From NCBI GenBank assembly GCA_964492185.1, contig CAZBJH010000006.1, positions 1 through 55,766 on the forward strand: DNA of 55,766 bases, in the 5' to 3' direction. The stretch is from JAFGSZ01 sp964492185 (GTDB lineage: Bacteria > Bacteroidota > Bacteroidia > Bacteroidales > UBA10428). Both the position numbers and the translations under genes were made by a program. A model generated the notes under the pieces. It ran no database searches and was not told where the DNA came from. It was given only the letters and a program-made list of their open reading frames with translations. Of this stretch, positions 27,579-36,538 are shown one piece after another (the first letter of the stretch is position 1; each line of letters begins with the position of its first letter).

Positions 27579-29258
27579 ATGCTAACATTTAATGAACTGG
27601 GGGTAACCCCCGACCTAATTCAGGGAATTGAAGAGATTGGATTTATTAAGCCCACTGCAATTCAGGAAAAGATAATACCCATAGTATATGAATCGGAAAA
27701 AGATCTGATAGGTCTGGCACAAACCGGAACAGGCAAAACAGCAGCATTTGGTCTGCCTTTGGCCGGAAAAATTGATGTCGGGAACAAGAACGCGCGGGTT
27801 TTAATATTGGCTCCCACACGTGAGTTATGCATTCAGATTTCAAAAGATCTTCAAAATTATACGAAATACAAAAAGGGTTTACAGGTAGTACCCGTGTATG
27901 GAGGAGCAAATATTGACACACAGATCAAGGCATTGAAAAAAGGGGCACATATTATCACGGCAACTCCCGGCAGAATGCTGGATCTGCTAAGACGAAAAGC
28001 AGCCATAGTCAACAAGGTAAGTACAGTTGTACTGGATGAGGCAGACGAAATGCTTAATATGGGGTTTCGTGATGATCTGGAGGAAATATTAAAGAATGTC
28101 CCTGCAGAGCGGAGAACATTACTTTTTTCAGCTACTATGTCCGGTGAAGTAGCCCACATTGCCAAAAAGTATCTTAACGATCCGGTCAGGATAACCATAG
28201 GAAAACAAAACTCTGGAGCAGAGAATATTTCTCATTATTATTATCACGTGCATGCCCGCGATCGTTATCCTGTTCTTAAACGTATTGCTGATATTCATCC
28301 GGATATCTACGGGATTGTATTTTGCAGGACAAGAAGGGAAACCAAAGAGGTTGCCGATAAACTGATTAAAGACGGCTACAATGCAGATGCTTTGCATGGT
28401 GATCTTTCACAGTCCCAGCGGGATCAGGTTATGAAACGGTTCAGGAATAAATCTTTACAGTTGCTTGTAGCAACCGATGTTGCTGCCCGGGGTATTGATG
28501 TGAATGATATTTCACATATTATTAACTACAGTTTACCTGATGATCTTGATATATATACCCACCGGAGTGGCCGTACAGGACGTGCCGATAAATCGGGTGT
28601 GTCAATTGCCATTGTCAATTATCGCGAAAAGGGAAAAATAAAACAGATTGAAAAGATCATCGGAAAGAAATGTGAAAAATTGCAGGTTCCCACTGGTGAA
28701 GAAATATGTAAAAAGCAGCTTTTCAGGCTTATTGACAGAATGGAAAATGTTGAAGTAGACGAAGCACAGATCTCTCCTTTTATGGATATTGTAAATAAAA
28801 AACTCGAATGGTTAAGTAAGGAACAAATTATCAAACATTTCGTGTCCACTGAATTTAACAGGTTTCTTGATTATTACAAGAACGCCCCTGACCTTAATGA
28901 AAACGTGGAAAATAAGCCTGAACGACAGGATAGCAAATACGGGAAAAGAAGCAAAAATAAAAGGAACGGGGCAAATTCATATACCAGATATTTTATTAAC
29001 ATAGGTAAAAAAGATGGCATTGATCCGCCAAAGATCATTGGTATGATAAATGACCGTACAAATAACCGTCAAATGAAAATTGGTGAGATAGATATAAAAA
29101 ACAATTTTTCTTTTTTTGAGGTGGAAGAAGCATTTACGGACAAAATATTGAATTCATTCCGTAATAACAGGTTCAAAGACCGTAATGTTGTCGTGGAAAT
29201 TGCTTCTGAAAAGGAACGTAGCAGGAAAAAAAAGAGACAAAGAATGGTTAAAGCATAA
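27579..29258 (+). CDS. DEAD-box ATP-dependent RNA helicase (DeaD/CsdA type)
   Basis: An RNA helicase that unwinds structured RNA in ribosome assembly or mRNA decay. It has a Q motif near residue 27 (PTAIQE), motif I AQTGTGKT (47-54), the DEAD motif at 153-156, and SAT in LLFSATMS. Motif VI is HRSGRTGRADKSG. The C-terminus at about 470-545 resembles the DbpA-type RNA-binding domain (YFINIGKKDGIDPPKIIGMI), followed by a lysine/arginine-rich tail. The length of 559 aa fits CsdA-like proteins rather than short RhlE types. Its long leader and the nearby cold-shock genes fit a cold-stress role. Confidence 0.94.
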   Translation: MLTFNELGVTPDLIQGIEEIGFIKPTAIQEKIIPIVYESEKDLIGLAQTGTGKTAAFGLPLAGKIDVGNKNARVLILAPTRELCIQISKDLQNYTKYKKGLQVVPVYGGANIDTQIKALKKGAHIITATPGRMLDLLRRKAAIVNKVSTVVLDEADEMLNMGFRDDLEEILKNVPAERRTLLFSATMSGEVAHIAKKYLNDPVRITIGKQNSGAENISHYYYHVHARDRYPVLKRIADIHPDIYGIVFCRTRRETKEVADKLIKDGYNADALHGDLSQSQRDQVMKRFRNKSLQLLVATDVAARGIDVNDISHIINYSLPDDLDIYTHRSGRTGRADKSGVSIAIVNYREKGKIKQIEKIIGKKCEKLQVPTGEEICKKQLFRLIDRMENVEVDEAQISPFMDIVNKKLEWLSKEQIIKHFVSTEFNRFLDYYKNAPDLNENVENKPERQDSKYGKRSKNKRNGANSYTRYFINIGKKDGIDPPKIIGMINDRTNNRQMKIGEIDIKNNFSFFEVEEAFTDKILNSFRNNRFKDRNVVVEIASEKERSRKKKRQRMVKA

Positions 29259-29347
29259 AACAACTGATAAAAAGAAGAATTCGAAAACAATTAAATAGTT
29301 ATTTATGTTAATATGTTTTGTAAGTATGAAAAAATAATTCATTATTG

Positions 29348-29378
29348 TTTGAAAGAATTCATGTATTTGATATCTTAC
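29348..29378 (+). promoter_or_regulatory. Promoter for the Yip1-like gene
   Basis: TTTG at 29348-29351 and TATCTTAC at 29371-29378 are separated by 19 bp, the expected spacing for Bacteroidota -33/-7 elements. Transcription would start near 29385, giving a leader of about 40 nt. Confidence 0.45.
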
Positions 29379-29426
29379 ACGGTAAATAATACTTAAAAAC
29401 TATTTTTAACTAAAAAATTTTATCTG

Positions 29427-30479
29427 ATGAGCAATAGTGGTTTTAGTTTTCCAAAATTCTTTGAAGACTCTAAAAAAGTACTCCTGCAACCCAAAGCGTA
29501 CTTTTCTTCAATGGAAACCCAGGGCGGTATTGGTGAGCCGCTTATTAAAGTGTTGATATACGGTGGTATAGCGGGTGTTTTTGCTTTGCTATGGAGCCTG
29601 TTAAACCTTACCGGATTTACCGGAGGCCTGTTTGGAGGTGCCATAGGCATCGCTGCTTTTTTCTGGGCGATCATAGGGGCTGTTATCGGAGTTTTTATCG
29701 GAGGTGTAATTGTTCTTGTGATCTCGGCCATTGCCAGCGGAAACACTGATTATGAGCCCAATTTAAGAATTGCTGCAGCCATAATGGTGCTGTTGCCTGT
29801 AAATGCATTTCTTGGATTTTTGGATGGCATCAGTTATCACCTGGGTGCAATCATCGGGCTTGCTGTTAACCTGTATGGTTTGTATTTACTCTATCTTGGA
29901 GTTACAATCACTCTGAAAGGAAAAGAATCCACTGCTAAGGTTGTTTCATATGTACTGGCAGGTTTACTGGTACTTTTCCTGATCATCGGAATGGCCACCA
30001 GGTCAAAATTACGCCGTTTTGCAGGTACAAGCAGCCGTAAAACAGATAAGATACTGAATGAATACCAGAAAGCCGCGGAAAAAATGGCAAAAGACTACCA
30101 GGAAGCAGCCGAAAATATCACGGAAGAATTGGCTGAAGAATACGAGGAGGCTACTGAAGATATCATTGAAGAAGTTGACAAAGCCGGCAGTTTCCAATTG
30201 CAGGTAGGGGATGAAGAACCTGTAATTGATATCAGCAGGTCTGATCTTAGGAAACAATTAAAGAAACTGGAAGAAGATGGTGATTTTGCCGTACTGAGCA
30301 AAGGAGTTGTTTTTCTCCGTGCCGAGCCGAATGAAGAAGGCTTTAAAGCGGAGTACCGCGACAACTCGGGATTTTATACCAGTGTAGACCAGGAGCTTGC
30401 CTTCGATGAGGTGGAAGACTTATTTCTTGATTTCTATAATGAAAAAGAAGACTGGAAAGAAAGTATTGATTGGGAATAA
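29427..30479 (+). CDS. Yip1-family membrane protein with acidic coiled-coil C-terminus
   Basis: The N-terminal 190 residues match the bacterial Yip1/YIP1-domain layout: a short amphipathic start (PKFFEDSKKVLLQPKAYF), then about five transmembrane segments rich in Gly and Ala (GVFALLWSLLNL, AAFFWAIIGAVIGVFIGG, VLAGLLVLFLIIGMA). A charged coiled coil follows at about 205-255, with E-rich heptads. A soluble C-terminal domain ends in KEDWKESIDWE. It is an inner-membrane protein of unknown function, and nothing shows a transport motif. It has its own promoter and a strong terminator, so it is a single-gene unit. Confidence 0.8.
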   Translation: MSNSGFSFPKFFEDSKKVLLQPKAYFSSMETQGGIGEPLIKVLIYGGIAGVFALLWSLLNLTGFTGGLFGGAIGIAAFFWAIIGAVIGVFIGGVIVLVISAIASGNTDYEPNLRIAAAIMVLLPVNAFLGFLDGISYHLGAIIGLAVNLYGLYLLYLGVTITLKGKESTAKVVSYVLAGLLVLFLIIGMATRSKLRRFAGTSSRKTDKILNEYQKAAEKMAKDYQEAAENITEELAEEYEEATEDIIEEVDKAGSFQLQVGDEEPVIDISRSDLRKQLKKLEEDGDFAVLSKGVVFLRAEPNEEGFKAEYRDNSGFYTSVDQELAFDEVEDLFLDFYNEKEDWKESIDWE

Positions 30480-30512
30480 TTGTTTGTAAGAAAATATTCT
30501 TAACAAGCCCCC

Positions 30513-30553
30513 CCCTGAAGTTTTGATATTCAAAAACTTCAGGGTTTTTTTTT
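30513..30553 (+). terminator. Rho-independent terminator of the Yip1-like gene
   Basis: The stem CCCTGAAGTTTT/AAAACTTCAGGG closes a small loop and is followed by nine T. It lies 34 bp after the stop codon. Confidence 0.9.
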
Positions 30554-30733
30554 AAAATTACTTTACTTTCCGATACAGAATGTTGTTTGCGCTGATAATC
30601 AATTACATATAGAGATTGGGCAACAAATAAGCAACAAGAATTGACACAAAAAAGGAATCAAAAAGAAAAATATTGACAAGAATTTTTTTTACAATTATCT
30701 ATCCGATAATTTCTACTAAGGTATCATTTTTTT

Positions 30734-30868
30734 ACCTAAGTTAAGAGGTTGGAGTGTAGCGAATAAGCACTTTACTTAGGTATAACCCCGATTTAGAAAT
30801 TTTTGTATTTCACTAACGAAGTGCAGTGAAATACATAATATTTCTTTATCGTAAGCGAGAATCGCTTA
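30734..30868. other. Cluster of three perfect hairpins
   Basis: Three inverted repeats lie in 135 bp: ACCTAAGT/ACTTAGGT (30734-30741, 30774-30781), GTATTTCACT/AGTGAAATAC (30805-30814, 30825-30834) and TAAGCGA/TCGCTTA (30852-30858, 30862-30868). They sit at the 3' end of the accessory operon, about ten bases beyond the ATPase stop. They may form a terminator-like region or mark the boundary of a transferred island. The rest of the 30480-30877 gap shows no gene. Confidence 0.5.
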
Positions 30869-30877
30869 ATTTGGGTT

Positions 30878-31606
30878 CTAATCTGAATCGAATAATAATT
30901 TAAAATATTTGTCCGGATTGTCTAAAAATCCTTTTGTAATTTGATAATGTTCAGTTTCTTCGTATTTGACTTTAGTAATACCTTTTTCATCGAGTAAAAA
31001 TATATCTGCATTTGGGTATGCCAGCAATAGTGGAGAGTGCGTAGCAATTATAAGTTGTGATCTTTGTTCCTTTTCCATATTGTGCATAATGGTAAGCAAA
31101 GAGAGTTGACGTTGTGGTGATAGTGCTGCTTCAGGTTCATCAAGCAAAAACAAACCTTCCCGAAATTGATGGTTAAAAGCAGACAAGAACGATTCTCCAT
31201 GGGATTGTTTTAAAAGTTCCCTGCCTCCCCAGTATTTAGGATTTCCATGTTCATCAATATAATTGGAAAGGTTAAAAAAACTTTCTGCCCTGAAAAAGAA
31301 GCCCTGACCTATTGGCAATCTTGGATCTCTCTGAAGTAAAAGATGGTTTGCCAATTCTGTTTCGTATTCTTCAATAAAACGGTGATGTTTTGTTCCTCCC
31401 ATAGCACTAAATCCAATTTTATCTGCCAGCGCTTCAAGTATGGTGGATTTTCCGCTGCCATTTTCTCCAACTAAAAAGGTAACATTTTTTTTGATCCTAA
31501 GGATAAGGTTTGCAATGGCTGGTATTGAAAATGGAAAGCCTGTTTTTGGAGAATCAGGTTTTACGGATATGCCATGGAGGAATAATGTTGATTTGTTATT
31601 AATCAT
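30878..31606 (-). CDS. AAA/ABC-type ATPase (AAA_21-like)
   Basis: A stand-alone ATPase of 242 aa. Walker A is G47ENGSGKS54, an ABC-like signature lies at about 134-141 (KQSHGESF), and Walker B is LFLLDEPEAALSP (152-164). The switch histidine is in IIATHSP (186-192). The fold is that of Rad50/SMC-like and OLD-like heads without a long coiled coil. No nuclease domain is fused. It is the last gene of the minus-strand accessory operon, 54 bp after the acidic protein gene. Such ATPases often act as sensors or motors in defence systems, but a housekeeping role cannot be excluded. Confidence 0.85.
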   Translation of the reverse strand: MINNKSTLFLHGISVKPDSPKTGFPFSIPAIANLILRIKKNVTFLVGENGSGKSTILEALADKIGFSAMGGTKHHRFIEEYETELANHLLLQRDPRLPIGQGFFFRAESFFNLSNYIDEHGNPKYWGGRELLKQSHGESFLSAFNHQFREGLFLLDEPEAALSPQRQLSLLTIMHNMEKEQRSQLIIATHSPLLLAYPNADIFLLDEKGITKVKYEETEHYQITKGFLDNPDKYFKLLFDSD

Positions 31607-31660
31607 TGAGCTAACTTCGTTAATATTCTATGTATTGTTAACTGGGCATGTTATTTAAAT

Positions 31661-32011
31661 TTAATAATCTTCTTTTTCAATGTCTTCATCAAGGGTATCC
31701 ATAACCATAGATTGAATACTATAATGAAACCAGTCTTCAAACATTTCCCATGTTAAGTTTTCAGGCCACAGGTTTTCATCGGTTGTCCAATCGAATAATT
31801 GTTGCTCGAAAAAATCAATAAAGTTTTCTTTGAGGTATTCGATAGCATCATCGGGATGGTCGAATTCAGGAATTAAAAAAATATCACCTTCGTCATGCTT
31901 CATTGGTATCGGACAAATCATTTTATCATCAGGGAAGATATAGTTTACCCAGTCAAACAAAGGTTGTTTCGGGAAGAGTATTAATACGTCCCGGTTTATT
32001 GCATTATACAT
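31661..32011 (-). CDS. Acidic hypothetical protein (116 aa)
   Basis: A small acidic protein, rich in aromatic residues (FDWVNYIF, EMFEDWFHYSI) and Asp/Glu, with no signal peptide or membrane segment. I do not recognise the family. It begins 27 bp after the SWIM-protein gene and precedes the ATPase gene, so it is very probably cotranscribed. Its charge could suit binding to a basic protein or mimicry of nucleic acid; that is speculation. The ATG at 32011 is used; an ATG three codons on (32002 region) is out of frame. Confidence 0.65.
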   Translation of the reverse strand: MYNAINRDVLILFPKQPLFDWVNYIFPDDKMICPIPMKHDEGDIFLIPEFDHPDDAIEYLKENFIDFFEQQLFDWTTDENLWPENLTWEMFEDWFHYSIQSMVMDTLDEDIEKEDY

Positions 32012-32038
32012 TGTAATTATATTTTGGATTTAATTTTA

Positions 32039-33757
32039 TTACTCCCAATTTAATTTAGTGAATTCCTCCTTCATTGCCGGACGATTCTTGTATTTGTTTA
32101 ACAACAAGTCTTTTAAGGCTTTAGCAGCAGGTAGTCCACCCTTAAGTTTGGCCATTTGTTTTAAATATTGCACCAAGGTCGCATAAATATTGCGGCCAGT
32201 GTTTTCAGCCTGAATTTCAATTGCAGCTTTGTAATATTCCAATAACTCCGCAGTATATTTAGATTTCAGGTGATTTGTATATTTAATAATGGTATGAATA
32301 CTGTTTGAGGAACTCACTATTTCAAACAGTTCATCAATCATTTGTTCTTCAATATAAATTTTTGCCAAATCATCTATGGGAATTCCGCTGTAATAGCCTC
32401 GTTTTTTGTTTTTCAATTCAGTAATTAGCTTATTTCTTAATTCTTTCCAACCAGACTTTGGGCTTGTTTGCTTATAAATTTTATAATACTTTATGTCTGA
32501 AGTATTTTCAATAAAAAGTTCCCTGGCCAGTTTATTGTACTTAAAGGCCTGTTTTTGTTGCTTATAAAGTTCAAGTAACTGGTCTTTCCATTGATGAGCC
32601 GTACCGGGAGCATCGTCATGTAATGCTATTTTAATGCCATCAAGTATTAGCTTTTCGGCTTTTTCCGGATTGTTTGCAGCTAAGGCCTGTTCTACTCTAA
32701 TTTGTCTGAATTTTTCAAAATCCAGATACATATCGATGATATTGTCTGCTTCCGCTGTGCGACCTTCCGATTGTAACAGGTTTATTTTTTGTCCCAGGTA
32801 ACTTTGTAAATAATATTTTTTACTCCAACCATCATCTTCCTTGTCACGCTCAATTATTTTAGCATCAATAAATTTATAGGCAATATCCATTTGTTTTAAA
32901 GATGCAGCTGTATTAAAAAATAATGGTTCAAGGCTGTCTCCAACACCATAATCTCGGTAATCGGAATTTTGTATCTGCTCATGTAGCCAGTTGAAAATCT
33001 TCTCTTTTAGCTCTTTTGAATCCGTATTATTTAAGACCTTTTCAATCTTTTCAAATGATTCATAGATTGCTCCTCCGCATTCGCCTGATGAATCATCCAT
33101 ATTTTGAATAGCCTTTACAGCCTCTATTGCAATGGCAGCAGATATACAAAATACTTCGTTTAGGTTTCCCTTTTTGTAATAATTGTCGGCCTTGTATAAA
33201 AACTGATTCACATCACGCATAGCACCATGACTATTACGATAATCAATGAATCCCCGGTAATCGTAGTTATCAAATATTCCGCTTATTTGGCTTTGGTAGT
33301 AGGGAATATTGTCAGCATTCTCCACAGAAACAGGCTTTGAAAAGGTAAGCTTTATTTGATGTCTAAAATCCTGGTTCTTTACTCCATAGTCAAGCATGAA
33401 GTTTCTCAAATCTTTTAGCTTCGCATCCTTGATTAATTGTTCCCAACTTTCTTCATCAGGTTCTGCATCATTTAATGATATAGTAATGGTCTTTTCCTCG
33501 TTAATAGCCAGGGCAACAGCTGCAACATGTTTACATATTGAACCATCATAGGGACAATCGCAATAATAATCAGCCGATTCACTGTTATTATCGGCTTTAA
33601 TTTCCACTTCATAATTTCCATAGTTGCCCTCAACTTCTGCATACCAGGTTCCATCACTTCCCTGATTAAGTTGTAAAATATTTCCGCTGTCAAAGTAATT
33701 TTGCCCTCGCTGAAATATTTCAAAGGGTATAATATTGATTAAGTCTTGTATAGTCAT
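32039..33757 (-). CDS. SWIM zinc-finger protein
   Basis: A 572-aa protein with an N-terminal SWIM zinc finger, C66-x-C68-x6-C75-x-H77 (DCPYDGSICKH). This is a motif for DNA or protein binding also found in Rad51-paralogue partners and MuDR transposases. The remaining 480 residues look all-helical with repeat-like spacing (TPR-like segments such as AALKQMDIAYKFID and ALAANNPEKAEKLIL), and they end in an LNWE tail. No enzymatic motif is seen. It lies 1 bp after the AlbA_2 gene stop, so translation is likely coupled. The function is unknown; the operon context suggests a scaffold or sensor in an accessory system. Confidence 0.82.
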   Translation of the reverse strand: MTIQDLINIIPFEIFQRGQNYFDSGNILQLNQGSDGTWYAEVEGNYGNYEVEIKADNNSESADYYCDCPYDGSICKHVAAVALAINEEKTITISLNDAEPDEESWEQLIKDAKLKDLRNFMLDYGVKNQDFRHQIKLTFSKPVSVENADNIPYYQSQISGIFDNYDYRGFIDYRNSHGAMRDVNQFLYKADNYYKKGNLNEVFCISAAIAIEAVKAIQNMDDSSGECGGAIYESFEKIEKVLNNTDSKELKEKIFNWLHEQIQNSDYRDYGVGDSLEPLFFNTAASLKQMDIAYKFIDAKIIERDKEDDGWSKKYYLQSYLGQKINLLQSEGRTAEADNIIDMYLDFEKFRQIRVEQALAANNPEKAEKLILDGIKIALHDDAPGTAHQWKDQLLELYKQQKQAFKYNKLARELFIENTSDIKYYKIYKQTSPKSGWKELRNKLITELKNKKRGYYSGIPIDDLAKIYIEEQMIDELFEIVSSSNSIHTIIKYTNHLKSKYTAELLEYYKAAIEIQAENTGRNIYATLVQYLKQMAKLKGGLPAAKALKDLLLNKYKNRPAMKEEFTKLNWE

Positions 33758-33758
33758 C

Positions 33759-35177
33759 TTATTCGGTTATTTGCCAATGACCTCCTTTATCTGGGCCTAT
33801 TCTTTTTAGTTTACCTTCCTTTTTTAGTTTATCAATATTGTATTCCACGCCACGTCTTGATAAGTCTGTTGCTTTTTCAATCTGCTTTATTGTTATATTT
33901 GGGTTCTCCTGAATTAAAGAAATGATTTTCTCCACAGTTTTCTCCACAGTTTTCTCCACAGTTTTCTCCACAGTTTCACCCAACTCACTTTCTTCCGCCT
34001 CCAACCTAAAGTCAACAACAACCGAATCAAACTCTATTTGATAATCCGGCAATGTATTGTTGTAAGCTTTCCAGTTTCTATCAATTTTATCAAAACCGAA
34101 ACCGGCATTCTCTGCCAATTTAACCATTCTGAAAAGTTTGGCTAAAATTGGGCTGCGAGGTAAGGAAATATCTTTGCCTTTTAATTCCTCAAAAGGTTTT
34201 GGTAATCCACCCGGATTATAAAAATCAATATGGTTGGTAAATATCCGAACACGAGGACAAGCCGATGAAAAGTAATCCGCATGCATTAACATATTCACTA
34301 ATGCTTCACGTATACTTTCAAGTCCTGGTGAAAGTTCTTGCCCAAAACCTTCAGCTGTTAAAACAAATTTCACATCCACTTTCCTCTTTAACCGGTTAAA
34401 GCATTCAAAGTAATATTCCCAAAGGTTTTCTTGTTCTTCAATTCTAAAGGTATAGCGTTGTTGTGCATCAGTATAAGATGTGCCGGGTACTTCCAATAAA
34501 TCAATACGGAAATCGGCAAAATGCTTTTCGATTATATCCCTCTTTCCAAGCATCAGTAATCCGGCATAGGTACATTTCCCCTTTTCCATTATTCGAAGTT
34601 TTTCTAAAAACTCCGTTTCATTGAATTGATTGTAATTTGCATTTGGATTAAAGTGTGACATGTAATCCCTGTAACGACTTAATGAGGTATTACTCAAACT
34701 ATCACGATTTGTTTCAGGTGCTAATTCACTTGTTTTTGTGCCGAAAGACCTGTCTCGTAGCATACTGTCTATTTCTACCTGAGTAGCACGTTGGTCAGAA
34801 CTCCCTCTACGAATAAAAGTATTGCCCTGATTGTTGTAATAAACAGGTTTGTTCTTATGTACGGGTACATAAAAAGCCAAAACGGTTTTATCTTCAAATT
34901 GATACACTTCCTGCTTTGTATCGACAAATGCATTGAATTTTGTTCCCCGAAGCGTATTTAAAAAGTCTTGTTCCAGTTTTTCGGCATTGCCTACACCTGT
35001 AATCTCAAACGCAGCACCCTTTTCTTTCACTCCTAAAACTATCCACCCGCCACTGGTATTGGAAAAAGCCGATACAGTTTCCCAAACTGATTTGGGTAGC
35101 TCGCTCTTTGCAGTTTTCACCTCAAAGTCTTCCCATTCGAGGGAGGTGAGTTTTTGTGTTAATTGTTCTTTATTCAT
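33759..35177 (-). CDS. AlbA_2/Schlafen-like DNA-binding protein with HATPase_c_4 region
   Basis: A 472-aa protein. Residues 15-125 are an AlbA_2 domain (EWEDFEVKTAK, AFSNTSGGWIVLGVKE), the nucleic-acid binding unit of Schlafen-like and so-called RecG-like regulators. Residues 270-385 fit the HATPase_c_4 region (EGFGQELSPGLESIREALVNML, KLAENAGFGFDKI). The C-terminus (420-472) is a winged helix (ITIKQIEKATDLSRRGVEYNIDKL, written here in part). Between them lies an exact fourfold TVEK repeat. Such proteins act as transcription regulators or in antiphage modules. It sits between the DUF6088-type regulator and the SWIM gene. Confidence 0.85.
   Translation of the reverse strand: MNKEQLTQKLTSLEWEDFEVKTAKSELPKSVWETVSAFSNTSGGWIVLGVKEKGAAFEITGVGNAEKLEQDFLNTLRGTKFNAFVDTKQEVYQFEDKTVLAFYVPVHKNKPVYYNNQGNTFIRRGSSDQRATQVEIDSMLRDRSFGTKTSELAPETNRDSLSNTSLSRYRDYMSHFNPNANYNQFNETEFLEKLRIMEKGKCTYAGLLMLGKRDIIEKHFADFRIDLLEVPGTSYTDAQQRYTFRIEEQENLWEYYFECFNRLKRKVDVKFVLTAEGFGQELSPGLESIREALVNMLMHADYFSSACPRVRIFTNHIDFYNPGGLPKPFEELKGKDISLPRSPILAKLFRMVKLAENAGFGFDKIDRNWKAYNNTLPDYQIEFDSVVVDFRLEAEESELGETVEKTVEKTVEKTVEKIISLIQENPNITIKQIEKATDLSRRGVEYNIDKLKKEGKLKRIGPDKGGHWQITE
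33926..33973. repeat. 12-bp tandem repeat, four units, inside the AlbA_2 gene
   Basis: The unit ttttctccacag is repeated four times without change, coding for (TVEK)4 in the linker before the winged helix. A 12-bp unit keeps frame, so slippage would only lengthen or shorten the linker by multiples of four residues. Confidence 0.9.
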
Positions 35178-35214
35178 ATTGGGTAAAAATATAAAACAAT
35201 GAGGATATGTAGTG

Positions 35215-35940
35215 TCATTTTATCTTCCATTTAAGTTTATTAGGCAATAATGATCCCGGAATATTAAAAGTGTACCAGGTTGTAGCCTTAAGTGTTTTTA
35301 AAAGTCTATTAGCGAAATCAGGATAACCTGATTGCTCAAAAATTGCTCCGACCAATGCTCTGGTTGATGGAGGATAATTAATTGCCAAATCAACAATCTG
35401 TTTTTTTTCCGATTCAGATAATTCCTTTAATAAGATGGTAATCCTGTTTATTGAGTTTGCAATAGTTGCGTCCGGTATGCTTTTAATAAAACGGATGCAA
35501 TCTAATAATTGAAGTAATGGAATGTTTGTCTTTGTGATTTTATTCCATTGACGAACAAACTTAACGATGTATATACCTCTTTTAATTCCTTTTTTATCAA
35601 AGTTTACTGCTATCTGAATTACATTAGGAATTTGTGTGGTAAGTTTCAAACTATTAAATATGGAATATCCTGTGATGTAGCCAACAGTCTTATTGCCATC
35701 TATTAGGAGGTCTTTAACAACTTCGTATTGATTAGGTTTTAAGTTCCCAATTATACCTTTCTTGGGTTTATAGAAGCGTCCTTTTGATAATCTTTTAATC
35801 TTACCGGATTCAACAAGCCTGTTTAGGTATTTCTTAAGAGCTTCACTTTCATTCATCTCTATATCAAAATCATCATAGGTGAAAACAAAGCCTTTCTCAA
35901 ACTTATCTATTCTAATTCTAACTTTCTCAGATGTTTTCAT
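35215..35940 (-). CDS. DUF6088/AbiEi-like transcriptional regulator
   Basis: A 241-aa protein whose N-terminal 60 residues form a winged helix (FTYDDFDIEMNESEALKKYL, KRLSKGRFYKPKKG). The next part resembles the AbiEi antitoxin C-terminal region (GNKTVGYITGYSIFNSLKLT). Relatives repress their own operon and usually pair with an AbiEii nucleotidyltransferase toxin. No such toxin gene is next to it; instead the AlbA_2 gene starts 37 bp downstream. A perfect 15-bp inverted repeat lies 28-65 bp upstream of the start and fits an autoregulatory operator. It is likely the regulator, and possibly the antitoxin-like part, of the accessory operon. Confidence 0.78.
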   Translation of the reverse strand: MKTSEKVRIRIDKFEKGFVFTYDDFDIEMNESEALKKYLNRLVESGKIKRLSKGRFYKPKKGIIGNLKPNQYEVVKDLLIDGNKTVGYITGYSIFNSLKLTTQIPNVIQIAVNFDKKGIKRGIYIVKFVRQWNKITKTNIPLLQLLDCIRFIKSIPDATIANSINRITILLKELSESEKKQIVDLAINYPPSTRALVGAIFEQSGYPDFANRLLKTLKATTWYTFNIPGSLLPNKLKWKIK

Positions 35941-35967
35941 GATGATGACATTTGAAGCAAATATAAT

Positions 35968-36005
35968 AAAATGTCACGTTTTTACTGGTTAAAACGTGAC
36001 ATTTT
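35968..36005 (-). promoter_or_regulatory. Perfect 15-bp inverted repeat (operator) before the accessory operon
   Basis: The left arm aaaatgtcacgtttt (35968-35982) and right arm aaaacgtgacatttt (35991-36005) are exact reverse complements around 8 bases. A TTTTACTG word directly follows each arm. The position just upstream of the winged-helix regulator suggests its own binding site. The rest of the 35941-36538 gap is AT-rich and carries the promoter and leader of the RRM operon. Confidence 0.75.
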
Positions 36006-36333
36006 TACTGCCGTATAATTTTTTTTGTCCATGTTTATATGGTTCTAAAGAAATAATGAAATGTTATTACGGGTAAAAACATTTCAATAAAAGGTCTAAG
36101 AATAACATTTAAATAGGTAAAAATATCCTAATTCATAATATTATTATAATAGGTGTTTACTAAAATATTTTTTGGAATTTAGTTATTCGAATTATAATGG
36201 TGTTGTTAATGTTGAGAAAGATAGGTTTTATTGCTTCACTTCTTGAGCTCAATTCGTTCAGTTGGGAAGGTTGAAGAATATAAGGTTTAAAATTAAATAG
36301 ACAAGATAATTAGGTAATCGCCGAAACAAAGTG

Positions 36334-36341
36334 TACCTTTG
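36334..36341 (+). promoter_or_regulatory. -7 box and ~190-nt leader of the RRM/cold-shock operon
   Basis: TACCTTTG is an exact TAnnTTTG match. Transcription from about 36348 would give a leader of roughly 190 nt ending with an AGGCTT/AAGCCT hairpin (36501-36525) close to the start codon. This would let the leader regulate translation. Confidence 0.5.
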
Positions 36342-36538
36342 TGTTGATTTTGAATTTGAAAAATCGCGTAACAATACATTTCTAAATTTATTTCTACGTT
36401 TTTTTCTCATCCAATTTCTGAGATAACGTAGCACCCGTCATATTAAAGCAAACAGTAGTACTGAAAATTTATTATCACCAAGTTGCTGCAATTTTTAACC
36501 AGGCTTTAATATAACAATAAGCCTTAATTTTTAATTAC

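Noticed and set aside
33926..33973. CRISPR-like array
   Set aside because: The units are contiguous 12-bp repeats with no spacers, inside a coding sequence.
35215..35940. Complete AbiE toxin-antitoxin pair
   Set aside because: No AbiEii-type nucleotidyltransferase gene is adjacent on either side; only the regulator-like half is present.
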